39,629 bases of DNA from Bacillota bacterium (GCA_022702935.2 JAKIML020000073.1:1-39629), one strand, 5' to 3'. Shown: positions 8,299 to 17,635, numbered from the stretch's first letter. The notes: generated by a model from the sequence alone, not told the origin. Translations and numbers: made by a program.

Positions 8299-8414
8299 CT
8301 TATCACCCTTAATCCAAATTAGCATAGCCATTCGTTGTATCTTTCTGGAATACATCTTACACTAATGCCATTTTTAAGGGGATGTAAAAATTGAGATGTT
8401 ATACCCGAAAAATG

Positions 8415-9506
8415 TCAGCTTATGGTATTTTCTCTGCGATAATCAATGGGGGTAATTCCGGTTACCTTTTTAAAGATCTTGCTGAAATACTCATGATCCT
8501 TAAACCCCAGGCGTTCAGCCACCTCGTAGTTCTTTAGGGCTGTGGTGGTCAATAAGAATTTGGCCCGTTCCACCTTAACCATGGTAATATACTCCAACAG
8601 CGAGATTCCTGTAGACTGCTTGAAAATCTCACTGAGGTAGGCCTTGCTGATGTAGAGCTTCTCGGCAATTCCCTTCACCGAGATATCCTCTTCAATATGG
8701 TTCAGCACCTCCAGGCAGGCGGTTTTTATGGTACTGGCGCCGGGCCTCCAGATAATGAACTTTTTCAAAAAGGCCATGAACTTTTTGAAAGAAAGCAATA
8801 AGAGGCTCCTGAAGTTCTGCCAATCGATATCTTTGGGTATGGTCACTTGCTTGTAGGGTGTGGGATCGATATAGAGGTTTATCCATTCATTGGCCTGTTC
8901 AAACTGCTTAATGATGGTCTCAATGGAGTTCTTGATGATGATGGCGGCCTTTCCCACATCCTCATTCAAAGCTGTGCCCACGGTGGCAATGAGACTGTCA
9001 AAGGCCGCATAGGCTTCGTCCTGTCCGTCGTATAACAGCGCAACCACCTTTTCAATATCCTGGGCCGGTGAAAAGGCTTCGTCGGCCAGATCCTGAAGCT
9101 GCTTAAGCCTTTCTCGTTCGGACTTTCTCTCATCAAGATAGGTTCGTACCCTTCCCAGCAGTTCCACGAGGCTCTGAGGGCTCGCAGGCTTGCCCAAATA
9201 GTCAAAGGCGCCGTGGAGCAGCCCTTCACGGGCATAGGAATACTCAGTATAGTCGCTTAACAGCACCACACAGGTGTTAAGCTTCTCTGATGCGATGGCC
9301 TTTAAAAGCTCAAGGCCATCCATGACGGGCATGCGGATATCGGTGATAACAAGGTCATAGGGCCTTTGTCTCAACAGTTTTAAGGCCTCCAGCCCGTTTT
9401 CGGCTTCAGCCTCAATGATAAAGCCCGATGACTCACCCCAAATATGCATCCTTTTCAGGTCGTAGCGCAGTATCTCGTGATCATCCACGATTAACACCCT
9501 ATACAA
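8415..9506 (-). CDS. Response regulator, receiver plus AraC-type DNA-binding domain
   Basis: Transcription regulator of 363 residues. The receiver domain (about 1-125) has the acidic pair in VDDHE, the phosphorylation site D56 (TDIRMP) and the conserved lysine in YLGKP. A linker of about 130 residues follows, then a C-terminal AraC helix-turn-helix pair (about 260-360, with GIAEKLYISKAYLSEIFKQ and FKDHEYFSKIFKKVTG). This layout matches the YesN-type regulators of sugar and other uptake genes. The start is a TTG (9506) with AAGGGG seven bases upstream. It lies 12 bases after the kinase gene and is the last gene of the four-gene sensory operon, so it is presumably phosphorylated by that kinase. 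Confidence 0.92.
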   Translation of the reverse strand: MYRVLIVDDHEILRYDLKRMHIWGESSGFIIEAEAENGLEALKLLRQRPYDLVITDIRMPVMDGLELLKAIASEKLNTCVVLLSDYTEYSYAREGLLHGAFDYLGKPASPQSLVELLGRVRTYLDERKSERERLKQLQDLADEAFSPAQDIEKVVALLYDGQDEAYAAFDSLIATVGTALNEDVGKAAIIIKNSIETIIKQFEQANEWINLYIDPTPYKQVTIPKDIDWQNFRSLLLLSFKKFMAFLKKFIIWRPGASTIKTACLEVLNHIEEDISVKGIAEKLYISKAYLSEIFKQSTGISLLEYITMVKVERAKFLLTTTALKNYEVAERLGFKDHEYFSKIFKKVTGITPIDYRRENTIS

Positions 9507-9518
9507 AGGAACACCCCT

Positions 9519-11711
9519 TTATGTATTCAGGAGAATATGGAAAGTCGTCTCACCTTTTCGGGATTCGACAGAGATCTCTCCCCCTATTTCATTAACAACC
9601 CGCTTAACAATATCTAAGCCTAAGCCAGTACCCTCCCCCAGCTTCTTGGTGGTGAAGAACGGCTCAAAGATCCTGTCCATAATGGACTCGGGAATACCCG
9701 GCCCATTATCGGTGATGGAGACCCGTACTTTGTCCTCCATCTTAGCCACTGCAATGATAAGCTTGCCCTTGTTGTTCATGGCCTGCAGCGCATTGTTGAT
9801 AATATTCACCCACACCTGATGCAGCTTATCCGGGTAGCATAGCACTGGCGGAACCTCTTCATAACGCCTTTCAATTTCAACACCGTATTTAGTTTGATTA
9901 TAGTAAAGCGTCAAAACAAGCTCAATATCCTTAATCACATCATGGGGAACCAACTGGCCATGGGTTTCATTGTGGCCGTAGATCTTCAAGGCCATGATCA
10001 CCTTGGAGGCCTTTTCGGCTGATATTCTCACCATCTGAGTAGTTCTTTGGAGCACAGACATAACATAGGCCGCCCGGATGGCCTGAGGTGCCTGAGGAAT
10101 GTTGAACAGCGCCAAGAAATCTTGTGTTTCAGCATCGTATCCCATCTCCACAAGATGCTCCACCACCTCGGCGGGAACCTCTGCCTGATGCTCCTTGAGC
10201 GCGGTATAATATCGCCTTTTAATCTCCCGTTTGGTCTGGGAGCTCATATCATCGGTATGGGCCCTTCCCCGTTCAGTCAGTCGCTCATAGAGCTTGACGG
10301 CCATATCCGGGGCCGTGGTGCAGAAATCTATCACCCACTTAATTTCTTCCCTGATGGTCTTTTCCAATATGCCTCCCGCCGAGTTGATGACCCCCAGCGG
10401 TGTATTCAGCTCATGAGCAATGCCTGAAACCAATTGGCCCAGAACGGCCATTTTCTCATGGATAACCAACTGGGATTGAGCGGTTTTCAACGCATCAATG
10501 GTGGCTTCCAGCTCGCAATTGGCCTCCTCAAGCTCATTGGTTCTCGCCAGGACCTTGGCCTCCAGTTCGTCATTGAGTTTGATTATCTCTTGCTCGGCTG
10601 CCTTTTTCGCGGTGATGTCCTGGACAACCATGATTTGTGTGGTAGGCTCCTCACCCTCGGACCAGAGCGGCGTAATGGTTACCTCGGCCCAGACCACTTT
10701 GCCTTCTTTACTGACAAAGCGCTTCTCAAAGGAGAGGCTTTGCTTATTCCCCGACAGAAGCTCCTGCATTTTTTCGCATTGAAGTTCCAGATCATCCTGG
10801 AAGGTAATATCTCTGCAGGTCTTTTGCCTAAGCTCTTCCTCTGTATAGCCTACAATATCGCAAAAGCACTGGTTGACTAGGAGGAAGCGGCCATCCTCAA
10901 AATTGATTTGGGCAACACCCACACCGGCCTGGAGAAAAATGGCTCGGAACAGGTTCTCACTGGCCTTTATTTTGGCATAGGCCGCATCGATCTCCTGGAA
11001 CATATGCTCCAGGTCTGCGGCCATATGGAGGATCTCGACAAAGGCCGCTTTGAAGTTGGCCTCTGACATTTGCTTACGGGCCAAAGCGGGAGAGGACTTA
11101 CCCCCCTCTATCATGCTTTTGCGAATGGATTCCAGGGGCTGTACCAATTTAAGATATGTAGAATAGTTGACAGCCAGCGCCACAATCAGCAGGATAACAC
11201 CTGTGTTGAGAATGTTTACCCCGATTTCCTTGACCAGCAGATTCCGGCTCTCCCGGTGATCATACCAGACCGTAGCATAGGCGATAATCTGTTCTCTTTC
11301 ATCAAAGCGGGTAATGGGTATAACCCGTTTATCGATGTAGGGCCCAGTTGGTTCAAAATAAGCCTCCTGTATCTGGCCATCCCTTGACGACAGCCAGATC
11401 AAGGTTCTTTCCCCCGTACTGATCTTTATGGATGACAGATTCTTATTGTTCAGCTCCATGCTGAGAAGTTTTTTCAGGGTATCAATATCATAATTCCAGA
11501 TGGCCGGCTCAAAGGAAGATTGAATGCGCAGCTCCAGGGACTGCTTATAATCCTCAAGCTCCTCTTTGACTTGGTTCAAATCCGACAAAACCCCGATGAA
11601 AATGATGGGGATGTAAACCAGAAGCACCGTCAATGCCACAAGGCCTGATAGCTTCCAGGCAAGACTTGTCTTACTCGAGATATATGCTTTGATTTTACCT
11701 AACCAAGCCAT
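9519..11711 (-). CDS. Membrane sensor histidine kinase with PAS domain and long insert in the dimerisation domain
   Basis: Sensor kinase of 730 residues. Membrane segments at about 19-42 and 165-187 enclose an outer domain of some 120 residues. Then come a HAMP-like region, a PAS/PAC domain (about 253-368), a coiled coil (370-415), the H box with H433 (IAHELNTP), and a catalytic domain with N box (about 632-643), DNGPGIP (668-674), FEPFFTTK and GEGTGLGL (692-699). Between H box and the second dimerisation helix lies an insert of about 100 residues (452-552), seen in a subfamily of kinases I know mainly from cyanobacteria and other environmental bacteria. Its ATG overlaps the stop codon of the binding-protein gene (TAATG), so the two are coupled and probably form one sensor. 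Confidence 0.93.
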   Translation of the reverse strand: MAWLGKIKAYISSKTSLAWKLSGLVALTVLLVYIPIIFIGVLSDLNQVKEELEDYKQSLELRIQSSFEPAIWNYDIDTLKKLLSMELNNKNLSSIKISTGERTLIWLSSRDGQIQEAYFEPTGPYIDKRVIPITRFDEREQIIAYATVWYDHRESRNLLVKEIGVNILNTGVILLIVALAVNYSTYLKLVQPLESIRKSMIEGGKSSPALARKQMSEANFKAAFVEILHMAADLEHMFQEIDAAYAKIKASENLFRAIFLQAGVGVAQINFEDGRFLLVNQCFCDIVGYTEEELRQKTCRDITFQDDLELQCEKMQELLSGNKQSLSFEKRFVSKEGKVVWAEVTITPLWSEGEEPTTQIMVVQDITAKKAAEQEIIKLNDELEAKVLARTNELEEANCELEATIDALKTAQSQLVIHEKMAVLGQLVSGIAHELNTPLGVINSAGGILEKTIREEIKWVIDFCTTAPDMAVKLYERLTERGRAHTDDMSSQTKREIKRRYYTALKEHQAEVPAEVVEHLVEMGYDAETQDFLALFNIPQAPQAIRAAYVMSVLQRTTQMVRISAEKASKVIMALKIYGHNETHGQLVPHDVIKDIELVLTLYYNQTKYGVEIERRYEEVPPVLCYPDKLHQVWVNIINNALQAMNNKGKLIIAVAKMEDKVRVSITDNGPGIPESIMDRIFEPFFTTKKLGEGTGLGLDIVKRVVNEIGGEISVESRKGETTFHILLNT

Positions 11712-12589
11712 TAAAAATCACACATCCTCCGGGCTTCTTTTTCGCTGAGATATTTCAGAAAAATGTTGTGGAGGGTTCCATCCTTCCGCATCTCATCAAT
11801 GGTTTTCCTGATTTGCTCCACTTCTTCCTGCTTAAAGTGCAGTCTGCTTAATGAAAGGCCTCTTTCCAGGGGGCCTTCCTCGGGGGCCCAGTCATACACA
11901 TTGATGTTCTCGATATTCATGGTCTTGAAGTAATAGCGGTAGCTGGAAGCGATATTGAAGGTCACCTGAATCCAATTGTCCTTAAGGAGTTGGTAGAGGG
12001 CTTCAGTGTCCTTGGCCTCAACCACCATATTCTTAACCTTCAGCTTTTCAATGAGGGCCATATAATGTTCGCCGTAGTAATAGCCCCGGATAATCCCCAC
12101 CCGGATATCCTTCCGGTGAAGAAGATCCTCCTCATGGGTGATCCCGGTCTCACTGCGAACCAGCACATCATTCTTCTGGGTAAAATAGGGAATATAATAG
12201 GCATACTGGGCCCGCTCGGGTGTCTCTACAGCGGAAACGCTGATACAAAGGGTCCCTTCTCGGAGCATATTATCGATTCTTGCCCGGGGCATGACCACAA
12301 TCTCCAGCTCCATGCCCGTTCTTCTGGCCAGTTCCTCCAAAACATCCTTATTAATGCCTTCATCCACACCCTCATGATACAAATACCCGCTGTTATAAAG
12401 GGCGGCCAGCTTTTTGCCTTCCTTCCAGGGTGCGGGCATGGTGGGAGTGGCGCTATCGATTGGCTCAGGAAGATCAACGACAGTGTTGGGTCTGACTTTG
12501 AACTGCTGGTCTATGTAGTGGATAAAAGAGAAAATCATCCCCAAAAGGAGGATGGCACCCAGAAAAAAGCGCACAATAGGTCTACTCAT
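11711..12589 (-). CDS. Membrane-anchored solute-binding protein, family 3 type, sensory partner
   Basis: Periplasmic-binding-protein fold of the amino-acid (SBP_bac_3) type. A single hydrophobic N-terminal segment (about 7-25) has no lipobox cysteine, so the protein is either anchored by it or cleaved. Features of the fold include INKDVLEELARRTGMELEIVVMPRAR and VSAVETPERAQYAYYIPYF, and a closing helix IDEMRKDGTLHNIFLKYL. No ABC permease or ATPase lies nearby. It sits directly before, and overlapping, a histidine kinase gene, so it is inferred to bind a ligand (an amino acid or similar small molecule) and pass the signal to that kinase rather than to feed a transporter. GGAAGGAG lies 9 bases before the ATG. 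Confidence 0.82.
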   Translation of the reverse strand: MSRPIVRFFLGAILLLGMIFSFIHYIDQQFKVRPNTVVDLPEPIDSATPTMPAPWKEGKKLAALYNSGYLYHEGVDEGINKDVLEELARRTGMELEIVVMPRARIDNMLREGTLCISVSAVETPERAQYAYYIPYFTQKNDVLVRSETGITHEEDLLHRKDIRVGIIRGYYYGEHYMALIEKLKVKNMVVEAKDTEALYQLLKDNWIQVTFNIASSYRYYFKTMNIENINVYDWAPEEGPLERGLSLSRLHFKQEEVEQIRKTIDEMRKDGTLHNIFLKYLSEKEARRMCDF

Positions 12590-12605
12590 TGAAGATGGCT
12601 CCTTC

Positions 12606-13778
12606 CTACGGGTGATGCGGCAGGATAAAGCTTACTTGTGTTCCCTGTCCTTCTTGGCTGGTTATACTGACTGTCCCCCCATGCTTTTCTATGATGCGTT
12701 TGACTGTGGCCAGCCCTATTCCCGATCCCTCAAACTTGTCCCGGGAATGCATCCGTTGGAACAAGCCAAAGATTTTATGGGCATATTCCATATTGAAGCC
12801 CACCCCATTATCCTCAACCGTAAAGCAAATTCCCTCAGGAACAGAGGTACACTTGATGTGAATCCTGGCCTTTTCCCGATTTCGGGTAAATTTCACCGCA
12901 TTGGCCAGCAGATTGTATACCACCTGCTTAAGTAAAATGGGATCGCCTTTAACCTCACATAAGGGTGAATCAAGGACGAATTCCACATCCCGTCCCTTTT
13001 CCGACATTATAATCTCGGAGAAGGTCTGTTTAAAAAGGTCCTCCATGGAAACCAATGAAAACTCGGGCTCAGCCTTGGTGGTCACGGCATACTGCAGAAG
13101 CTTGTCTATCATGTCAAAGATTCCGCCGCACACAACTCGGATATTCCTGAGCATATTGACCACATCGGCATTTAAGCTATCCTCGTAGTCCTCAAGAATG
13201 AATTTGGCATAGGTATCAATGGTTCTAACCGGGGATTTAAGGTCATGGGAAACCGTATAAGAAAAAGCCTCCAGCTCCTTGATGGCCTCACTGAGCTGAC
13301 GGGTTCTTTTCTCCACCGTCTTCTCCAATTCCTCATTCATTTTGATAATCTTGCGGGTGCTTTCTTCAAGCTGGTTCTGGGTGCGATACTTATCCAGGGC
13401 ACCGCGAACGGTTAAAAGAAGGTCTTCCCTGTTCCAGGGCTTTTGGATATACCGATATAGTCCCGCATGATTGATGGCAAATTGCACAGCCTCAATGTCG
13501 GTATAACCGGTAAGCAGAATCTTAAGGGCCTTGGGGACAATGAGATTCAGTCTCTGAAGGAGGATTTCTCCTGTCATACCCGGCATCCGCTGATCCGAAA
13601 TAACCAGGGCGATCTCATCCCCTTGACTGAGAGAATCCCGCACAATCTCCAAAGCCTCATCTCCACTTTGGGCTGTCTCTATAATACAGTCTGATGAGAG
13701 GCCCTGCATAAGCTCCAATCTAAGAGCATCCACCACCATGGCTTCGTCATCAACACATAAAATAATCTCTTTGCCCAT
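12606..13778 (-). CDS. Hybrid receiver-histidine kinase without membrane segments
   Basis: Cytosolic protein of 390 residues. An N-terminal receiver (about 1-125) has DDE acids near residue 10, phosphorylation site D62 (SDQRMPG) and the lysine in QKPW. A coiled coil (about 140-170) leads to a phytochrome-type H box with H178 (SYTVSHDLKSP) and an ATPase domain with DNGVGF and GSGIGLATVK. Receiver-first kinases usually act inside a phosphorelay. Its start at 13778 has AGGAG five bases upstream; the open frame runs further up but without a better site. It is the first large gene of the sensory operon; the binding-protein gene begins 16 bases after its end. Its partner is inferred, not shown. Confidence 0.9.
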   Translation of the reverse strand: MGKEIILCVDDEAMVVDALRLELMQGLSSDCIIETAQSGDEALEIVRDSLSQGDEIALVISDQRMPGMTGEILLQRLNLIVPKALKILLTGYTDIEAVQFAINHAGLYRYIQKPWNREDLLLTVRGALDKYRTQNQLEESTRKIIKMNEELEKTVEKRTRQLSEAIKELEAFSYTVSHDLKSPVRTIDTYAKFILEDYEDSLNADVVNMLRNIRVVCGGIFDMIDKLLQYAVTTKAEPEFSLVSMEDLFKQTFSEIIMSEKGRDVEFVLDSPLCEVKGDPILLKQVVYNLLANAVKFTRNREKARIHIKCTSVPEGICFTVEDNGVGFNMEYAHKIFGLFQRMHSRDKFEGSGIGLATVKRIIEKHGGTVSITSQEGQGTQVSFILPHHP

Positions 13779-13786
13779 GCATGCTC

Positions 13787-13831
13787 CTATTCCCTTAACC
13801 TGTACGGTTGGTTTATTGCGCAATTTGGCAT
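13787..13831 (-). CDS. Fourteen-codon upstream open reading frame (possible leader peptide)
   Basis: ATG at 13831 has a perfect AAGGAG five bases upstream and reads MPNCAINQPYRLRE before TAG (13789-13787). The stop codon overlaps the AGGAG ribosome-binding site of the hybrid kinase gene, so ribosomes ending here would stop on that site. It is in a different frame from the kinase. The arrangement suggests translational coupling or an attenuating leader. No run of a single amino acid is present, and no terminator hairpin lies between it and the kinase. Translation is an inference from the ribosome-binding site alone. Confidence 0.5.
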   Translation of the reverse strand: MPNCAINQPYRLRE

Positions 13832-13885
13832 AGTTACTCCTTATATTCCCATTTTCTATGAAATAGTAACACCCTGAACGGTTTT

Positions 13886-13920
13886 CTGAGAAAAAAGAAC
13901 AGGGAGCCCTATGGCTCCCC
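13886..13920 (-). terminator. Terminator after the second prolyl-tRNA synthetase gene
   Basis: On the minus strand GGGAGCC and GGCTCCC (13919-13913 and 13908-13902) form a stem with a 4-base loop followed by TGTTCTTTTTT. It separates the proS pair from the sensory operon downstream. No clear promoter for that operon is visible in the short gap 13832-13885, so some read-through is possible. Confidence 0.85.
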
Positions 13921-13953
13921 GAAATGCATTTTAATCGCTTCGTTTCTCGTTGA

Positions 13954-15390
13954 TTAATAAGCTCTGCCCCAATAAAGCATATGCTTGGCTTCCTTGCCGC
14001 AGCAGACACAGTGGTCACTGATCTTCTCCTGTTCAAAAGGAATGCATCTTGCCGTTGCAGCCATTCTCTCCTTTACTGCCTTTTCACAGGCCTCATCCCC
14101 GCACCACATGGCCTTGATAAAACCCTGTGTGGTATTGAGGATGTTTTCCATCTCATCTAAGGTCGTGGCCTTGAAGGTTCTGGATTCACGATGGGCCAGA
14201 GCCTTGTTGTAAAGGGATGCCTGGATTTCGTCCAGAACCTGGGGTATGCGTGCTTCCAGCTCATCCATGGAGACAAAGATCTTCTCACGATTCTCACGCT
14301 TAACCAATACCACCTGATTCTTCTGAATGTCCTTGGGACCCACTTCAAGACGCAGGGGTACACCGCGCATCTCATATTCGGAGAACTTCCAGCCGGGCAT
14401 CTTATCCGAGTCGTCCAGCTTCACGCGGCAGAAGCGGGAAAGTCTTTCCTTAAGCTCGTAGGCCTTGTCCAGGACGCCCTCCACATGCTGGGAAACAGGA
14501 ACAATAACCACCTGGATGGGCGCCACTCTGGGAGGCAGCACCAAGCCTGAATCATCTCCATGCACCATAATAATGGCGCCAATGAGGCGGGTGCTCACGC
14601 CCCAGGAGGTCTGATGGGCATATTGAAGCTTATTCTCTTTGTCCAGATACTGAATGCCGAAGGCACGGGCAAAGCCGTCCCCAAAGTTATGGGAGGTTCC
14701 GGACTGAAGCGCCTTTCCGTCATGCATCAGGCTTTCAATGGTATAGGTGGCCTTGGCCCCTGCAAACTTCTCTTTTTCGGTCTTCTGGCCCTTTATGACG
14801 GGAATGGCTAGATAATCCTCACAGAAGGAAGCGTAGGTGTTGAGCATACGCAGGGTTTCCTCCTGGGCCTCCTCGGCCGTCGCATGCACCGTATGACCCT
14901 CCTGCCATAAGAATTCTACCGAGCGCAGGAAGGGGCGGGTGGTCTTTTCCCAACGCACCACCGAGCACCATTGATTATACAGCTTGGGCAGATCCCTGTA
15001 GGACTGAACAATATTTGCGTAATGGTCGCAGAAGAGGGTCTCCGAGGTAGGGCGCACGCAGAGCCTTTCAGCCAGTCTCTCACTGCCGCCGTGGGTCACC
15101 CAGGCCACCTCAGGGGCAAAGCCCTCCACATGTTCCTTTTCCTTCTGCAGCAGGCTCTCGGGGATGAACATGGGCATATACACATTTTCATGCCCGGTTT
15201 CCTTAAAGCGTCTGTCCAATTCCTTCTGAATGAGCTCCCAGATGGCATATCCGTAAGGACGTACAATCATGCAGCCCTTGACGCTTGAATACTCTACAAG
15301 GTCCGCCTTCTTGACAATATCGGTATACCATTGGGCAAAATCCTCATTCATTGGGGTAATTGCTTCTACAAATTTCTTTTCCTGTGCCAT
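13954..15390 (-). CDS. proS: Prolyl-tRNA synthetase, archaeal/eukaryotic-like type
   Basis: Charges tRNA-Pro with proline. This 478-residue form lacks the large insertion (editing) domain of the bacterial type and has the C-terminal zinc-like domain of the archaeal/eukaryotic type, with cysteines in CGDEAC and CVCCGK and the ending YWGRAY. Class II features are PTSET, the motif 2 region [22 protein letters not shown] and motif 3 ending [14 protein letters not shown]. It is 17 bases downstream of a second, bacterial-type proS, with GGAGG seven bases before its ATG, so both are on one mRNA. Having both types is known in some Firmicutes. Without its own editing domain it may rely on the neighbour's INS domain or a free-standing editor to clear mischarged tRNA; that is inference. 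Confidence 0.95.
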   Translation of the reverse strand: MAQEKKFVEAITPMNEDFAQWYTDIVKKADLVEYSSVKGCMIVRPYGYAIWELIQKELDRRFKETGHENVYMPMFIPESLLQKEKEHVEGFAPEVAWVTHGGSERLAERLCVRPTSETLFCDHYANIVQSYRDLPKLYNQWCSVVRWEKTTRPFLRSVEFLWQEGHTVHATAEEAQEETLRMLNTYASFCEDYLAIPVIKGQKTEKEKFAGAKATYTIESLMHDGKALQSGTSHNFGDGFARAFGIQYLDKENKLQYAHQTSWGVSTRLIGAIIMVHGDDSGLVLPPRVAPIQVVIVPVSQHVEGVLDKAYELKERLSRFCRVKLDDSDKMPGWKFSEYEMRGVPLRLEVGPKDIQKNQVVLVKRENREKIFVSMDELEARIPQVLDEIQASLYNKALAHRESRTFKATTLDEMENILNTTQGFIKAMWCGDEACEKAVKERMAATARCIPFEQEKISDHCVCCGKEAKHMLYWGRAY

Positions 15391-15406
15391 AAATTAACCT
15401 CCAATT

Positions 15407-17101
15407 TTATTCAATGGCCTTTACTTCGGCCGTTATTTTATCAATTGCTTCCTGAACCGTGAGCTCAATGGCCTGGCGGTTCTCCCGGTATTTAAACTCT
15501 ACAAGTCCCTCGGAGGCCTTCTTGCCAATATTAATTCGGATAGGAATGCCGATAAGGTCGGCATCCTTGAACTTGACACCGGGTCTTTCATTCCGGTCAT
15601 CCAGGATAACCTCCACATGAGCCTTCTGAAGCACCTTATAAAGATCTTCGGCCGTTTTCATCACCGTTTCGTCCAGTACATTGACCGGAACGATAATCAC
15701 ATGGTAGGGGGCCACCGCCATGGGCCATATGATACCGTTCTCATCGTTATTCTGTTCGATGATGGCCGCCATGGAGCGGTTTAAGCCTATACCGTAGCAG
15801 CCCATGACCATGGGTCTTTCGGTTCCTGTTTCATCCAGATAGTTACAGCCCAGGGCCCGGGTGTATTTAGTACCGAGCTTAAAGATATGCCCTACCTCAA
15901 TCCCCCGGGTCAGGGAGATGGTCTTGCCGCAGCGGGGGCAGGGATCCTCCGGGGTAATGCTCCGAATATCATGAACCTCGGCCTGAAAATCCCGGCCGAA
16001 GGTCACATTCTTCAGGTGATAATCAGTTTCATTGGCGCCAACAATCAGGTTAACCGCTGCCGCCACCTCATGGTCGGCAATGATTCTTATGCCCAACGCC
16101 ACAGGTCCGGCAAAGCCCACCTGGGCACGGGTTACCTGTTGGACACTCTCAGCATCGGCCATTTCAAGCTCGTTACATTTAAGCGCATTCATGAGCTTGA
16201 TCTCATTAAGCTCCCGATCCCCTCGAACCATGGCCGCCACCAGACTGCCATCGGCCCTGTATATCAACGTTTTGGCAAATTGCTTGGGTGAACAGCTTAA
16301 AAAGGTCGTAAGCTCCTCTATGGTCCTGACCTGGGGTGTGTGGATTCTCTCCACGGGTAGAGCCTCCTGGGTATCGGCCTGTGGCACAGAACACTGAGCC
16401 TTCTCCTCATTGGCCGCATAGCCGCAGGCCTCGCAATAGGCCATGACGGCCTCTCCCACCTCCGAGGTGACCATGAACTCCTGGGAGCCCGAGCCGCCCA
16501 TGGCACCTGTGTCGGCCTCCACCACCTTGTATTTGAGCTTCAGTCGGTCAAAGATGCGATGATAAGCCTCGGCCATCCTCTGATAAGAGGCATCCAGCCC
16601 TGCCTCATCCCTGTCAAAGCTATAGGCATCCTTCATGATGAACTCTCTGGAGCGCATGACGCCAAACCGAGGCCGGCGTTCGTCTCTGTATTTGGTCTGA
16701 ATTTGATAGAGAATCATGGGCAGAGCGCGATAGGAGCGTATGCTTTTCATGGTCTCGGTAAAGATCTCCTCATGGGTCGGACCAAGGCAAAACTCCCTGT
16801 TGTTGCGGTCCTTCAGCCGAAACATTTCGGGGCCGAAAACCTCCCAACGGCCCGATTCCTTATAGCTTTCGGCGGGAAGCAGGGCCGACATGAGAAGCTC
16901 CTGGGCACCCGCCCTGTCCATTTCCTCGCGGATGATCTTCTCTATCTTTTTGAGGGTGCGAAGGCCCAAAGGAAGAAAGGAGTAGACTCCTGAAGCCTGT
17001 TTTCGCATGAGCCCTGCTCTGAGCATGAGCTGATGACTGATAATCTCAGCCTCAGCGGGAACCTCCCTCAATGTGGGTATGAACATCTGTGAAAATCGCA
17101 T
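15407..17101 (-). CDS. proS: Prolyl-tRNA synthetase, bacterial type with editing domain
   Basis: Charges tRNA-Pro and can clear mischarged Ala-tRNA-Pro. The 564 residues follow the usual bacterial order: motif 1 near the N-terminus ([20 protein letters not shown]), motif 2 ([25 protein letters not shown]), the INS editing domain (about 225-380, with [12 protein letters not shown]), motif 3 ([13 protein letters not shown]) and a C-terminal anticodon-binding domain ([10 protein letters not shown]). GAGGTG lies 5 bases before the ATG. It is directly behind a T-box leader, so its expression should rise when uncharged tRNA-Pro builds up. First gene of the two-gene proS operon. Confidence 0.97.
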   Translation of the reverse strand: MRFSQMFIPTLREVPAEAEIISHQLMLRAGLMRKQASGVYSFLPLGLRTLKKIEKIIREEMDRAGAQELLMSALLPAESYKESGRWEVFGPEMFRLKDRNNREFCLGPTHEEIFTETMKSIRSYRALPMILYQIQTKYRDERRPRFGVMRSREFIMKDAYSFDRDEAGLDASYQRMAEAYHRIFDRLKLKYKVVEADTGAMGGSGSQEFMVTSEVGEAVMAYCEACGYAANEEKAQCSVPQADTQEALPVERIHTPQVRTIEELTTFLSCSPKQFAKTLIYRADGSLVAAMVRGDRELNEIKLMNALKCNELEMADAESVQQVTRAQVGFAGPVALGIRIIADHEVAAAVNLIVGANETDYHLKNVTFGRDFQAEVHDIRSITPEDPCPRCGKTISLTRGIEVGHIFKLGTKYTRALGCNYLDETGTERPMVMGCYGIGLNRSMAAIIEQNNDENGIIWPMAVAPYHVIIVPVNVLDETVMKTAEDLYKVLQKAHVEVILDDRNERPGVKFKDADLIGIPIRINIGKKASEGLVEFKYRENRQAIELTVQEAIDKITAEVKAIE

Positions 17102-17231
17102 ACATACACCTCTCTGTCAGTCAATATTCCGCTCCGGTGGGAGCCATGGATATCGGGAAGGATCTGGAAGAAGAACCCACCCCAGAGAATCGCAGATTCT
17201 TGGTGAAATCCCTGGAGCCTTTTTTCTTCAT

Positions 17232-17474
17232 AAAAAAACCGTCCCAAAAAATGGGACGGAGTTCTTCCGCGGTACCACCCTTATTGGTCTGACGGCACAC
17301 TCCGTCAAACCCGGCTCTTTAGTCTATATCGCGACAAACGTAAACCTCATCGGTTTAAGTCTCGGGGTTGGGACGATGCATAAGTTGGGAATGAAAGTCT
17401 TCCACCCAAGGACTTTCTCTCTGTGGTCCGCTTATGGCATCATATTCCCGTCATCGACAGGTATTGAATTGTTA
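17232..17474 (-). promoter_or_regulatory. T-box leader controlling the proS pair
   Basis: Untranslated leader that senses uncharged tRNA. The canonical T-box AAGGGTGGTACCGCGG is on the minus strand at 17282-17267. A terminator with an 8-bp stem CCGTCCCA/TGGGACGG (17259-17252 with 17246-17239) and a T run follows. The bases ACTCCGTC just after the T-box can pair with GACGGAGT upstream, giving the competing fold. A long stem I lies at about 17371-17455; a CCC proline codon at 17389-17387 on its 3' side is a candidate specifier. The specifier assignment is my inference, supported by the gene downstream. Confidence 0.92.
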
Positions 17475-17480
17475 CCTCAC

Positions 17481-17510
17481 ATTATATTACACCCGTTTTT
17501 TAAATGTCAA
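17481..17510 (-). promoter_or_regulatory. Promoter of the T-box/proS operon
   Basis: On the minus strand TTGACA (17510-17505), an 18-base spacer and TATAAT (17486-17481) are both exact consensus boxes. Transcription would begin near 17474, just before the T-box stem I. Confidence 0.82.
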
Positions 17511-17555
17511 CGTTCCCGGAAAATCATGCATTCATTACATTAATATCCGCAGTTA

Positions 17556-17585
17556 TTACATTTATTTGCATAGTTTGCATAATAT
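17556..17585 (+). promoter_or_regulatory. Candidate promoter of the exported-peptide cassette
   Basis: TTACAT (17556-17561), an 18-base spacer and TAATAT (17580-17585) sit about 50 bases before the peptide gene, divergent from the proS promoter. An overlapping alternative is TTGCAT with TATTCT a few bases further on. The stretch is strikingly AT-rich. Confidence 0.5.
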
Positions 17586-17635
17586 ATGTTATTCTTTATT
17601 CGGGCCCAATAATATTTTAAAAGGAGGTTTTTTAC

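Noticed and set aside
11711-12589. Component of an amino-acid ABC transporter
   Set aside because: No permease or ATPase gene is adjacent; the gene is coupled to a histidine kinase instead.
13779-14036. N-terminal extension of the hybrid kinase by 86 residues
   Set aside because: The extra part would cross the proS terminator and 3' end, has no domain character, and the internal ATG at 13778 has a well-placed AGGAG.
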